From Stromatinia cepivora (lineage: Eukaryota > Ascomycota > Leotiomycetes > Helotiales > Sclerotiniaceae), in contig RCTD01000023.1 of assembly GCA_014898415.1 (NCBI GenBank), positions 124,001 through 188,000 on the forward strand: 64,000 nucleotides of DNA, in the 5' to 3' direction. A program made the position numbers and the translations under genes. Under the pieces are notes generated by a model, which was not told where the DNA came from, made no database searches, and was given only the letters and a program-made list of their open reading frames with translations. Shown here piece by piece: positions 46,571 to 58,156 of the stretch (the first letter of the stretch is position 1; each line of letters starts with the position of its first letter).

Positions 46571-49425
46571 ATGGATGCAGTCGACCGTCAAGAATATCCT
46601 GCTATGCTGGTAAGTAATCCTTCTGTCGCAGAACTATACCATACTGTACTGCCATCAAACTCATTTGCTAACTCTGGCACAGGATCGATTACAACCAGCA
46701 GCAGCGGCAACAAAACTTAATGAGCGTGTGAAGAGGATAAATAAAGTGAATACGGAAATTGCGGATTGGTTGCAGGTATGTATTGTCCGACTGTTGCGAT
46801 GGCATACCGTTTACGCATTTATTAGGAACGTCGGAAAGTAGAAGAGCAATATGCTGCCAGCCTCCGAAAGCTTGCGCGCAAACCTTTACAAGAAACTGGA
46901 GGAGAATTGGGGTATGGCATTTTGGGACATCCGGACTCGATATGAGCTAACCGGAAATTAGTGTATTTGATGCACCATGGAGAAAAATCGTGAATTCGGT
47001 CGAATCAATCGCGGATTCTCATTACAATCTATCCGAACGAATTTCGAAGGATGTTGAACAACCTTTGCGACAATTTGCTACACAAAACCGAGAAATGCAG
47101 GCAATGACGACAATACAAGGCAACCTCGTGGCTATGGCTAAGGAAGTAGAAGATGCGCAGCATGCATCGGACAAGCTCAGCAAGAAGGGGGGGAAAGCAA
47201 ATACGCAGAAGGTGGAAAATGCGGCTGCTAAATTACAGAGTGCTGAACAACAGTGGCAAGCCCAGGCTCCATTCATATATGAAAGCCTTCAAGCAGTAGA
47301 CGAAAGACGCTTGAATCACCTACGAGATGTCCTTACGCAGTTCGAAACCCACGAAGCTGATAGAATTGAGAGAAGTCGAGTAGCCGTTGAGCAGACCCTA
47401 ACAGCATTATTAGAGGTAGACACTGCTCAGGAAATTAGGAATTGGTCGGAAGCAACTACCGGTGGTAGGCCCGTCACGGAGCGGTCCAATAGACATCTTT
47501 CTAGTGCTGGAGATAGTGGCGGTACCACATTACCATTACCCCCTCCTACCCCGCGGTCTACACACTCAGTTGCTGCCAGTGATATATCCAAGCAAGAGGG
47601 TTCTGGTGGTAAGTGACATTCCTTGAAATCCTTTGTCTTTACATAGTGCTACGTTATTTTGCGACATATACTAACATACTAAATCCAGAGTCGAAGATAA
47701 AGAGCCGCTTTGGCACGATGCTTCAACGTAGACGCCAAAGCGTTCATGGAGGATTTGCTCGCGCGCCGTCACCGAACAAGGGATTCTCAACTTTAAATCG
47801 CAATTCCAACAGCAGTTCGGGACGACCAAATCTGTCACCTCATACTTCATCAAACAACTTACGAGACTCCGCTTCACAAGACAACCGACTCTCTGCTCTC
47901 CCCGAATCACCATCGAATCGACATACACTGCAACCTAATGGCAATTCTAATGGTATGGGTCAAGAATCATTAAGCGTATCGGACATGGTCAGGCCAGCTA
48001 CCTCTAATGGTGTACCAAGCCCGGGAATGATGGATCTATCGGAGGTTGAACCACCACCAGGTCCACCCCCATCACATTTTAAAGAAACTCAAAAGGATTC
48101 TGAAGGCTTCTCGGTACCGGCAGCCATGGATGATCCTATATCGCAAGCTCAACAAGAGGCTCACGAGCAGAACGAACCTCAATTTAAGCTAGACATTCGA
48201 GACCAGCCCATTCCCGAGCAAGATGCAGATGCACAAGCTGCATTGTCAAATGTCGCCAATACTTTGCGTTCATCTCAATTGACTACTTCAGCTCGAAAAG
48301 TCGGTACCGTCCGAGGTCGAAGAGATGTTCGAAATACGGTCTATGTTCCTTCGCCTAATCTTGAGGTAGGTAGCATAGAAAACAATTTGCCTCCTTCGCC
48401 GGCTCTCCCACCGGGGGGAGCACGTGCGGCAGCATTCGCAGCTATTTCAGAACATGCGCATGGTCATGGTGCACCAAGTGTATCTGATACAAACTCAATT
48501 CGTTCCGGGCATTCTCTTTCAAACAATGCCGTGGTCAAGCATGCTGATATGCACCACCCTGGCCTCAATGCGTCAATGATAGAGACTGTTAGCGCCACTA
48601 TAGAAAATGGGACAGTTAAAACAGTCAAAATCAGCGGGGAGATTGCTTTGATCTACATATCATCAGCGAATGGTACTCCGTTACCAGCTTCAGGTGAGTC
48701 AGTCCTAATACATGCGGCTGCAAAGTCTAACATAAATAGGAACCGAGACAATCCGCATCAACAACTTCCCCGCCCTAGAAGCTATCGGCCCTAACAGAAC
48801 ATTCATTCATCCAGTCTCATCAGAGAAACCGGACGAATTCACAGTGGACCTTGCATCAGTATCGCATAAAGTATCGCCAGCATTCACTTATCGAGTGCAT
48901 CTCGATGATCAGGATATGGCTGCACATTCACCTGTGTTGTTGAAACCAGCGTGGAAACCTGTTGGTGATAAGCTTGGTCTTATCATTGAGTATGCACTCA
49001 ATCCAGCTTTCTCTTCCGATGCCATAACTTTCAACAACCTCGTCATCATAGGTAAATATGCAGGCGCTGGAGCTGCCGTATGTAAGTCCAAGCCTACTGG
49101 CACCCACTATCGTGACAAGCGCTCTATCGTTTGGCGTCTTGGAGATATTACTCTCAATCATGAATGGCATAAAATGAGCGCTTTATTCTCCGGACCAGAT
49201 GGTGCAGTTCAACAACCAGATCACGCGGAAGCCAGATGGGAAGTTCAAAGGCCAATTCTTGACAATGGTATCAGTATTTCGAGACTGGAAGTAGCTAAAG
49301 GTGCAGAGGAATCAGACCCATTTGCAGATGAGTCGTTGGCTTCAACGGGAGGTAATTGGGTGGATGTTGAAACGAGTAGGAAAATTGCCAACGGGGTGTA
49401 TGAGGCAAGACAGGTTACAGCGTGA
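46571..49425 (+). CDS. SYP1: F-BAR and mu-homology domain endocytic adaptor (Syp1/FCHO, muniscin)
   Basis: Six exons, 46571-46609, 46683-46775, 46826-46911, 46962-47608, 47689-48693 and 48740-49425, give 851 residues. The family works at the plasma membrane in early clathrin-mediated endocytosis and, in yeast, in septin organisation. The N-terminal F-BAR region, built from the first four exons, contains LNERVKRINKVNTEIADWLQ, RRKVEEQYAASLRKLARKPL and a long coiled region. A proline- and serine-rich linker follows (LPLPPPTP, PPPGPPPSH). The C-terminal mu-homology domain starts near LNASMIETVSATIENGTVK and IRINNFPALEAIGPN and runs to the end with LKPAWKPVGDKLGLIIEYAL and IVWRLGDITL. Introns are 49-80 bp and all junctions keep the frame. 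Confidence 0.95.
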
Positions 49426-51266
49426 AAAATTGGGCTAGGTTGGGATGTTGAAGATTGAGGAAGGGAGGTTTTTTTTTGCGGGAGTCTTTTTTGACTGTCT
49501 GGGTGCGTTGAAAAGTGCTTGAAAGGTAAATAAGTGCAGATGGAGCTATGCATGTCGGAAGAGTAATGGATGGAGCATTTGAGAAGTAGTCTTCGAGTTG
49601 ATACCTGGCGTTTATCGCTATCTTTTCTTTTCCAGTGTATGTATGTATATGCTCTATCTATAGCGAGCTTGTTTGAGATTACGGTATGAATCTTTCTGTC
49701 CATACACCTCCGTGATAAAAAATGTGAACATGATTGGATTCCTGCTATGACATTCTTCCTCGCTATAGGCATATCTTCGCGAGACATACCCAGTCATTGC
49801 GATGAATATAATAAATCATATACCACACTCCATCCATACTATACAACAATATGTAAATTGAAATGTCGGAATCAGAATAGTTTCCTAGATTTAACCGTCT
49901 TATGATACTTGTTAATATTCCAATTCCAGTTGAAAAATCAAAATCAAATGTTCTCTGGGGCTTAAGAGATGTCTGAATACATACGTAGATTTCAATGTGC
50001 GATGTACAATGTACGATTCATCATGTACCAGTAGGTAATAATATATCTCTCAAATCTACACTGTACAACGTTAACCCGAATATTACTACTCGGCTCATGA
50101 TCAGATAGATTACTCAATTACTCAATTACTCAATTATCTTATTCTGATTCTGATTCCTCCACTGTTTTAAATATTGTACTCGAGTAATAAATTCTTGATT
50201 TAGTTGGTGATACCCGTATTACTTATTACTTGAATTATCAAGCTTTTTAATCTTTCATTCTTTTTATTTTCAGCTACAGTCTATGATGTCTCTCAATTGT
50301 GATAAAGCCATTATAATCCGAGGACAAGTGAGAATCAAAATGACAGGTTCGGGGTTCACGGATGGAAAGGGCTAGGACTCCGATCCTTTTAGGTGTGATT
50401 AGTTAGATATTAGGGTTGTATGTGCATTTTGTGTGATGGGTTCGGGATATTACATTGCATATTGCATGTCGAGTGTTTGCTATCAATTTTGCGATGAAGT
50501 TTTTTTGGATAATCTTGCTTTTTGGGAGGATTTGTGCGCGTGGGGGAGGCAGGTTTTAGATGGATGGAGGGGTAGATGTTAAGGTAGGATTGTAGCATGA
50601 TAAATAGAACCGAATTGGGATTGGATTTGGATTGGATTGGATTGGATTAGGATTAGGATTAGGATTAGGAAAGCGGGGTAGTTTACGGGTTTACTTTTCT
50701 TCAGGTGGGATGGTGAGGCTTTGATCGAGGCATGCTATGGTCCTGATGTGAATACTGATCGAATATATCTTGGAGATAGATACTAGACACACGAGTCTCC
50801 AAATGAGGGGTCAATATGGCGATATTGTGATACTTTGGTTTGAAATATGTGATATGTGATATCGATTGAAAGAGTGAATACTGAATATATAAACTACGTC
50901 ACTTTACCCCTCATTGTTCCTGCTTTAGTGTTATCAGCCCTGCTGATTTATACGACTTCCTGATCTTACTCTTAACTACTTCCTCTTACCTATTACCTCT
51001 TACAACTTCTTACAATAATAACTCTTCACTTTTCTACTACCTACTACCTCTTATAACTCTTTTACAATAACAATACTTCTTCAACTTCTTCGTACAATAA
51101 ACTCCAAACACTTTCATCTCGATACCCATCATACCTATTGATACCAAGATCCAAACCTTTCCCTCACCTCAATCGCAAGTGTCAACTTCACTTTCCACCT
51201 ACAACAACGACCTCCCAACCATTCGTCACCCAAAAACTAACCCTAACAATCTCTAGCAAAAGCATC
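49426..51266. other. intergenic region
   Basis: No gene recognised. It contains an ATTACTCA repeat (about 50112-50138) and a GGATTA/GGATT run (about 50625-50670). The final 250 bases are a C/T/A-rich leader with many CTTCT and TACTACC units, as in strongly expressed fungal genes. Confidence 0.5.
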
Positions 51267-52425
51267 ATGTCCGGCTACGACAACGACGATCAATCCGGTG
51301 GCTACGTTGATGATCAGCAGAGTGGTATGATCTATTCATTATTCTCAGCAACTCGCTTTTACCTACTAACTTTTCGCAGGTTACGGAAGTCAACATACTA
51401 ATACTCAGTCTAGTGGTATGTCTCTTCTTATTACTTCTTATCTTGATATGAATCTTGCTATGATGTCTTGATATGGTATGAGGGCTAATTTGAAAGATGC
51501 AGGTTATGGCAGCAGCAGCAGAGATAATAGAGGCAGTGGTTTTGGTGATGATGACACTTCTTCTGGTGATGCGTATGGCAGCACAAGAAAGGATAATACG
51601 AGTACCGGCTTCGGTGATGATGGCACTTTGTCTGGTGATGCGTATGGCGGCAGGGGAACAGATGATTCAAGCAGCGGCTTCGGCGCTGATGATGCCTCAT
51701 CTGGCGATGCATATGGCAGTGCCAGAAAAGATAACACAAGCAGTGGTTATGGTGATGATAACACCTCATCTGGTGATGTATACGGCAGCACCAGAAAAGG
51801 TGACACAAGCAGCAGTTTCAACAATGACAATACATCATCAGGTGATGCATTCGGCTCTAGCACTGGTGCCGGAAGCGATTCTTATAATAATGATAAGATC
51901 GGTGGATTTGGTGGGGTTAAGGCCAGCTCGGCTGGATATGGTGATGATGTTACTGGTGACCGCGATATCTCTGGTGAATATGGAGGAGTGAAGAGTGGTT
52001 CTCAGGGTTTGAGTGGAAGTGGTGATGATGATACTACATTTGGTGGTTATGGAGGCAGTAAGTCTGGCTTGGGAGGAAGAGATGATGATGATACTTCTGG
52101 TGGTTATGAAAAGAAAGATTCGAGCTATGGCGGTGATGATACTACATCTGGTGGATATGGAAAGAAGGATTCGAGCTCAGGTGGCTATGGTGGCGATGAA
52201 ACTACATCAGGCGGTTATGGCGGATATGACAACCAAACCTCCAGTGGTTATGGAACAACAAAGTCTGGCTCTGGAGATTATGGCGATAATGATCAGACAA
52301 CCTCAAGTGGATATGGTGGAGATAAGCCTAGCTCTACTGGGTTCGGAGATGATGACCAAGATGAACATAAGTCAGGATTGAAAAAGGGTTTGGAAAAGGC
52401 CAAGGAATTGTTCTACAAGGATTGA
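51267..52425 (+). CDS. glycine/aspartate/serine-rich repeat protein, DDR48-like stress protein
   Basis: Three exons, 51267-51324, 51380-51415 and 51503-52425, give 338 residues. Both junctions split a glycine codon in the same phase. The protein starts MSGYDNDDQSGGYVDDQQ and consists almost wholly of short repeats such as SSGFGDDDTSSGDAYGS and later TTSGGYGKKDSS, so exons 1 and 2 are themselves repeat units. The end is different: a helical, lysine-rich tail, KSGLKKGLEKAKELFYKD. Composition matches yeast and Candida DDR48-type proteins, hydrophilic and induced by stress, but the match is compositional only. There is no signal peptide, so a wall location is not supported. Confidence 0.82.
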
Positions 52426-54387
52426 ATCATTGGCAATACTTTGGGGGTGGGACGGTCCTTTGGTAGGAGAATGTTTTCAGCTTTTCAGGGTTTGGGCTGG
52501 CAATTAGTTCACTTATGATTGATTTGGAAAGCGATGATTTTTGATTGTTCTCAATTATCCGAACGATTTATTAGGACATTAGGAAATTGGGATGCGGAGA
52601 TACTTGCGATGCGATGCGATGATTTTTTATTTTTATTTCTCAGAGATCATCTGGAACTCACATGGGACGCGGGGATATTTGGGACGCGATGAGTTTCGGG
52701 AAATAATATTTTCTAAGGATCGATAGTTACTCGATGAATTGTATCTTGCCCAAATGTTTTCCGACTTGGATTATGACATGAACTGGCTGTCCGATTCGAG
52801 AAGCTACTTGTTACTTTAATACTCCTCCAGTCTTCGAGTCATGGCCTTCGGGGGAGCTGCCTTGGCTCCCTCGGAGCGTCTTGCAATTGGACCATACTAA
52901 TAAACTAATGGCCTGTGTATGTATTTTAGGCCATAGTATATCATTCGATTAGCTTAAAGGAGTGTTCAAGTTTGTCAACCCAACCCCATTTCGATTTCCC
53001 ATATGATGACAATATGAAAGACGGTGTCCGGGCACTCTTCTTCCGTAGCCAAGCATATTAGCTCTTCAAATCTGCCTCTATCGACATTCAAGCCTGAGTG
53101 GATGTTATATTCAGTATGATTTTCAAGCAGTTTGATCTCGCATTTCACTATAAACGCCTTCCTTGATAGGTGATTTCTAACTTCCCTGGGGAGAATATAG
53201 GCACTGGCACGTAGGTAGCAAAAAGGCGTCGAAAACTGGCCAAGAAACGGATGATGAAATAGAGAATCTGTGTATATGATGCTTCAAATTTTGAGATAGG
53301 TGGGTGATATGTGTACGGATCTGTTTACGTATTCTGAGACATCGAGCTTGATTATGCCCCGTTTTAGCAGGGAGGAGAACAGTATATAATATGATGTTTG
53401 TCCAAAGAAACATTCCCTGAAGCTCGTATTGGTTGAAGCTAGGGATTTTACATGGAGGCACCCTTGAAGTAGCAAATGATTCATACGTCTTTTCCTTCAG
53501 AATGAAAATGGAAAGGGGTGCTTGAAATTGGGGATCACAAGAGCGGCGAGTTCATGCCAGTTACATCCAAAGAAGCTATGTATATGAGCATTTGTTCCAT
53601 GACATCTCATGTTGTGTAAATTGCGTTCTTTATTTTGATACTGACTGTATCGACCACTTGGTTCTTTCTCATTTGTGGCATTAGAATATTTGAAAATAAA
53701 GAAGAATCGACACCAGCAAAGATTCCAACATCATATTTCATGGGACCGCTTGCAATAGAGTTATTGAGCAACTACAAGCTATTGCTCAGTGCCCACCCGA
53801 GGCCCATCTATCGTAGGCGATTCCATAAGCCAGTGCATTGAATTCATACTCAAAGAAAAAGTCTCGCTCTACCGATATACTTAATTCGGAGGCTGATGGG
53901 AGTAGAGTAGATAGATATGGTGTAGAACATCTTTGGTAGTGCGACAACATTTTTGATGTGAAGGCGGACACACACTTGCTGCGTACCCATTTATTTTGCA
54001 TACGCTAGGTACTGTATGATTATTTGGACGTTCAAGACAACATACTCTGTTCCCAAATGGTAAAAATGTAGACAAAATAAAGTCTCGTTTGTGATAGGTT
54101 ATGCCGAAATGTCTAAGGGGACCCGGACAAAACCGAAGGGTTAGCTGATGATTTTACACCGCCTTTATTGAATTGGCAGAATTTATTTGATAAACATATC
54201 AACGAGCCTCCACCACTTTCTCCCCCCGACATCATACAATTCTTGAAGCTTCGTACAATAACACGCGCCAATTACTACGGCTAGTTAACTCCAATTCGAA
54301 TCCATCACACCAAAATCCTTTTCACTATAGAAACTACCTGTTTTGCTGTATTTAAAAGAACCTATCGACGCGACGCGCATTTCCAAA
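52426..54387. other. intergenic region
   Basis: About 2 kb without a confident gene. A minus-strand cysteine-containing frame at 53881-54075 is discussed under findings. A GCGAT repeat lies near 52608-52622. Confidence 0.45.
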
Positions 54388-56157
54388 ATGGCAGTCCATG
54401 ATGTTGCTCCGGACTACATTACTTTCGAGAGCAGAGTAGCATCTTACCGTTATGCACAACCTATTACTGGCCGTAGAACATCGACCACTGGATCAAAAGT
54501 TCCAAAAAGTCTCAAATGGCCACACAAGTTCTTGTTGCCAGAACAGGTACGAAGTACTCTGCATTTGTTTACCGATCGTCCGCTAACTTTATGCAAAGCT
54601 TGCAAAAGCTGGTTTTTTTTATTACCCTTCTCAAGCCAATCCAGACAATTGCGCTTGCTTTCTCTGCCATAGATCCATTGACGCCTGGGAGGAGGGTGAT
54701 GATCCATTGGTAGAACATTTAAAACATTCTCCAAATTGTGGATGGGCAACTGTTGCTGCCATTGAAGCACAAGATGAAGAGTTAAGCAAGGAGTTTCCTG
54801 CCAGTTTAAGAATGGTCGAGGCTAGAACTGCAACATTTGCAGGAAGATGGCCTCACGAAGCAAAGAGGGGTTGGAAATGCAAGACTAAACAGGTATGAGC
54901 TGTCTTTCATCGATGACGACATTTACACTGACGCGGTAATAGTTGGTCAACGCTGGATGGAAATATACCCCAACTTCGGATTCAAATGATATGGCTACCT
55001 GCACTTATTGTTCATTGGCTTTAGATGGATGGGAGCCATCCGACAAGCCATTGTATGTTTGGGAAAGTTTCCAGTTTCTACAAAAGCTAACTCCTCACAG
55101 GGAAGAACATTATAATCGATCGCCCGACTGTCCTTTCTTCACACTTATCGACGAACATAATGCAGAACTTGCCTTAAAAAAATCAAAAAAAAGCAACCGC
55201 CAAAAAGGCAGAACATCGAAAGCATCCCGATTATCTACACAGTCCGCTATTACTGTTGCCAGCGATGCAGCTGCTGAAGAAGGAGATAGCATTATCTCTA
55301 CAGCCACAACAAAAAGCAAAGCATCTGGGCTGAGGGGTCGGAAGCCTCAGGCTAAGAATACCGAACTATCGCGATTATCTACACAATCCGCTATTACTGT
55401 TGCTAGCGATGCAGCTGTTGAAGAAGGAGATAGCATTATCTCTACAGCCACAACAAAAGCAAAGACATCTGGACTTAGGGGTCGGAAGCCTAAGGCCAAG
55501 AAGATTGAACCAATTGAAGCTTCTAAAGCCCTATCAGTATCTACCACCTCTAGTAGAAAGAGGAAGAGTGACGACGAGGCCTCTCAGCCTGACCTCCCAA
55601 ATCCAGAGCCTAAAAGACGCACCACAAGGGCTAGTACGGCACGGGTTGTTGTTCCTCAAGCATCCGCTGCGCCACTACGAGCACCAACCTTCACAGACTT
55701 GCAGAACCAGGCGGTAGCTTCGGATTTGCTCTGGATGGAAGGATCTCCTCCATCATCTCCTCCTCCTTTGTCACCACCTCAATCTCCCGCCGACTATAAC
55801 CAATTTTCCGACACGGAACATCAGTCTTCTGATGCGGAAAATCATCTTCCTGAGAGACCCAACACCCCTCCAAATCAAAGTTTTATGGCACCTAAAACTA
55901 CCAAGCAGTGGGAGGCCATAGATGCTGAGATGTTTTTCGGTGATGAAGAACATGAGCATTTTGTGACCGCAATGGCCAAACTCAAAACGGGAAATTTAAG
56001 CAAAGCTGAAAGTCAAATGTCAGTGGAACAATGGATTTATCACACGGCAGAGGTTGCTCAAGAAAAGCTTCGTGAAGAGTGCGAGCGAATGGTAGCAGCA
56101 TTCGAAGCAGAAGGCCTGAAGGCGTTGGCTTGTTTGGAAGCAATTGAGATTGTTTGA
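54388..56157 (+). CDS. BIR1: Bir1, survivin-type BIR protein of the chromosomal passenger complex
   Basis: Four exons, 54388-54546, 54599-54892, 54943-55052 and 55101-56157, give 539 residues. Two BIR zinc-binding domains are visible. BIR1: LAKAGFFYYPSQ, CACFLCHRSIDAWEEGDDP, then HLKHSPNC. BIR2: LVNAGWKYTPTSD, CTYCSLALDGWEPSDKP, then HYNRSPDC; its C-C-H-C set is completed only after removing a 48-bp intron (GTATGT...CACAG) that is otherwise open. Residues after BIR2 contain a tandem 48-residue repeat and basic patches (LRGRKPQAK). The C-terminus, EMFFGDEEHEHFVTAMAKLK then QWIYHTAEVAQEKLREECER, is the helical part that binds INCENP/borealin partners in homologues. The complex controls Aurora kinase at centromeres. 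Confidence 0.93.
55228..55506 (+). repeat. 144-bp tandem duplication inside BIR1
   Basis: The segment starting at 55228 (CGATTATCTACACAGTCC) recurs at 55372 with a few substitutions and no frameshift. It encodes SRLSTQSAITVASDAA...DSIISTATTK...GLRGRKP twice. The low divergence indicates a young duplication or ongoing homogenisation. Confidence 0.92.
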
Positions 56158-57379
56158 ACTTACTTTCAAGATTGTCTAAGCTCACTTGGGACATTTCAAA
56201 TCGAATTACGACACATCTTCTTTTTCGGCATTTAATTTGGCCGGGTTTAGCAGCCATGGTTCCAAATCATAAACAACAATTGAAAACACTTCCACTGTGA
56301 AGTGGGGTTCTTTCCTCCATGGGTTCTGATTAGGGCCGTTTTGGGCAGTGACTCCTTCACTAATCAGAACTCATGGGGCATATAAGAATCCTGATATTGT
56401 AGTTTTTGATTTGGAACAATGGCTGCAGAACTTGACGATAGTTGGTGACGGAGGGGATGAGGTTGATTGAATTGGAAATGGACGACGGTGGCTTTTTATG
56501 TATTCTTAGCGATTGGAAGAACGAGGCGTTTACACTGTATGAGCTTCTTTGGGACAGTTGGACACGGAGGGTTGTTGGCGTTTGATTGTTTTTCTTGTCT
56601 CTCTATAGGTACACTAAATATTATACCCATTATCATTCATTATTCACGTTTACCAATAAAAAGTCAATTCGATTCTATGTCTCAGACATAGGTACTTTGA
56701 TTTATCAAGAATAGTCTAAACAATGGAATGTTCTATAAAGGGAATTTATTTTTTCAACAGTTCTTCCTCTATCTACCCCCGCCAGATCCTATTTTCAATA
56801 GGATCGACAGCAGTCAGTCTCTAGTAGAACTTTTAGATAACCTACCTGGCTAAGGTTTGGCGATTGAATGTAATGATTTGTTGGATGTTTATTCATATAT
56901 CTATCTACCCATCCATCTATAATTATATAATACATATTACATATCATATATCACATTACATCTAACACCTAATATCAATCGATCGATTGGCAGTCATAAT
57001 CAGATTAGTCAGTGATCTGAATGATTCAAACAAACTTCAAAAACAAATATATATATATGTATATAAGAGAGTAAGATTTACAAAGACAACTAACTCATTG
57101 AGAATTCCTCGGGTCCTCGGTTCCTCTAGCTTGAGTAAGGTAAGGGTAGAAGCGGAGTGTAGTCACATTTCATATTCTCATGAGCTGTGATGGAAGTCCT
57201 AAGCGGCTGTCCGTATGTAGTACTGGGAGGAAGAGTTATTCAAAGATAGGTATGTGAAGTTCGTTTGTTTGTTCGTTTGTTTGTTCGTAAAGGGGATTGA
57301 TTGATTATCTGTTGTTGTTTTACTACCCCTAAATAAATAAATAAATAAAGAAAGAAAGAAATAAATAAATAAATAAATA

Positions 57380-57443
<64 letters not shown>

Positions 57444-57462
57444 AATAAATAAGAAAGAAATA

Positions 57463-57514
<52 letters not shown>

Positions 57515-57584
57515 AATAAATAAATAAATAAAGAAATAAATAAATAAATAAATAAAGAAATAAATAAATAAATAAATAAAGAAA

Positions 57585-57675
<91 letters not shown>

Positions 57676-58156
57676 ATTACTTTATTTTATTTTACTATTC
57701 TATTCAATCCAATCCAATCTAATATAATAAAAAACAAAATTGAAGTAAATAATATTTAATATTTAATATATAGAATTCTAGAAATCCTATACTAAAATCT
57801 TGTTTCTCTCTCAATAAAAAAGATAATATATACTACTATAGCTAGATACCTGAGTATATTTATCGTTACAATCATCCATATAGTTGTATTTGAGACTAGA
57901 GTATAATACTTTTTAATAGTTCAATTTCAATTTGATATTAATCTCATTACATATATAGTTTCTTAAGCTCGGATACTTCATAATCCACAATCCACAATCG
58001 ATCTGAATCTGAAGTAAAATTTGAAAGAACCAAGTGAACCAAGTGCCATTTAGTACCTATGTAATTCATCTCATACATCGCGTACCCTAAACTCCAATAT
58101 CCTTAGATATCCGTATGCCCCTTCCATATTTTACACCAGGTACGTAGTATAAACAA
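56158..58156. other. intergenic between convergent BIR1 and MAD1, with large microsatellite
   Basis: No gene. It is dominated by the tetranucleotide block at 57331-57677. AT-rich sequence lies on both sides. Confidence 0.6.
57331..57677. repeat. compound tetranucleotide microsatellite (AAAT)n/(GAAA)n
   Basis: Nearly 350 bases of alternating TAAA and GAAA blocks, purine-rich on the plus strand: TAAA at the start, two long GAAA blocks in the middle, then TAAA again to the end with single GAAA interruptions. Confidence 0.98.

Noticed and set aside
50625..50670. Telomere-like repeat
   Set aside because: The unit is GGATTA/GGATT, not the TTAGGG used by filamentous ascomycetes, and it is short and far from any end.
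51485..51808. Cysteine- and histidine-rich frame on the minus strand
   Set aside because: It is the antisense of the regular repeats in the glycine-rich protein; its apparent motif is a by-product of repeat codons.
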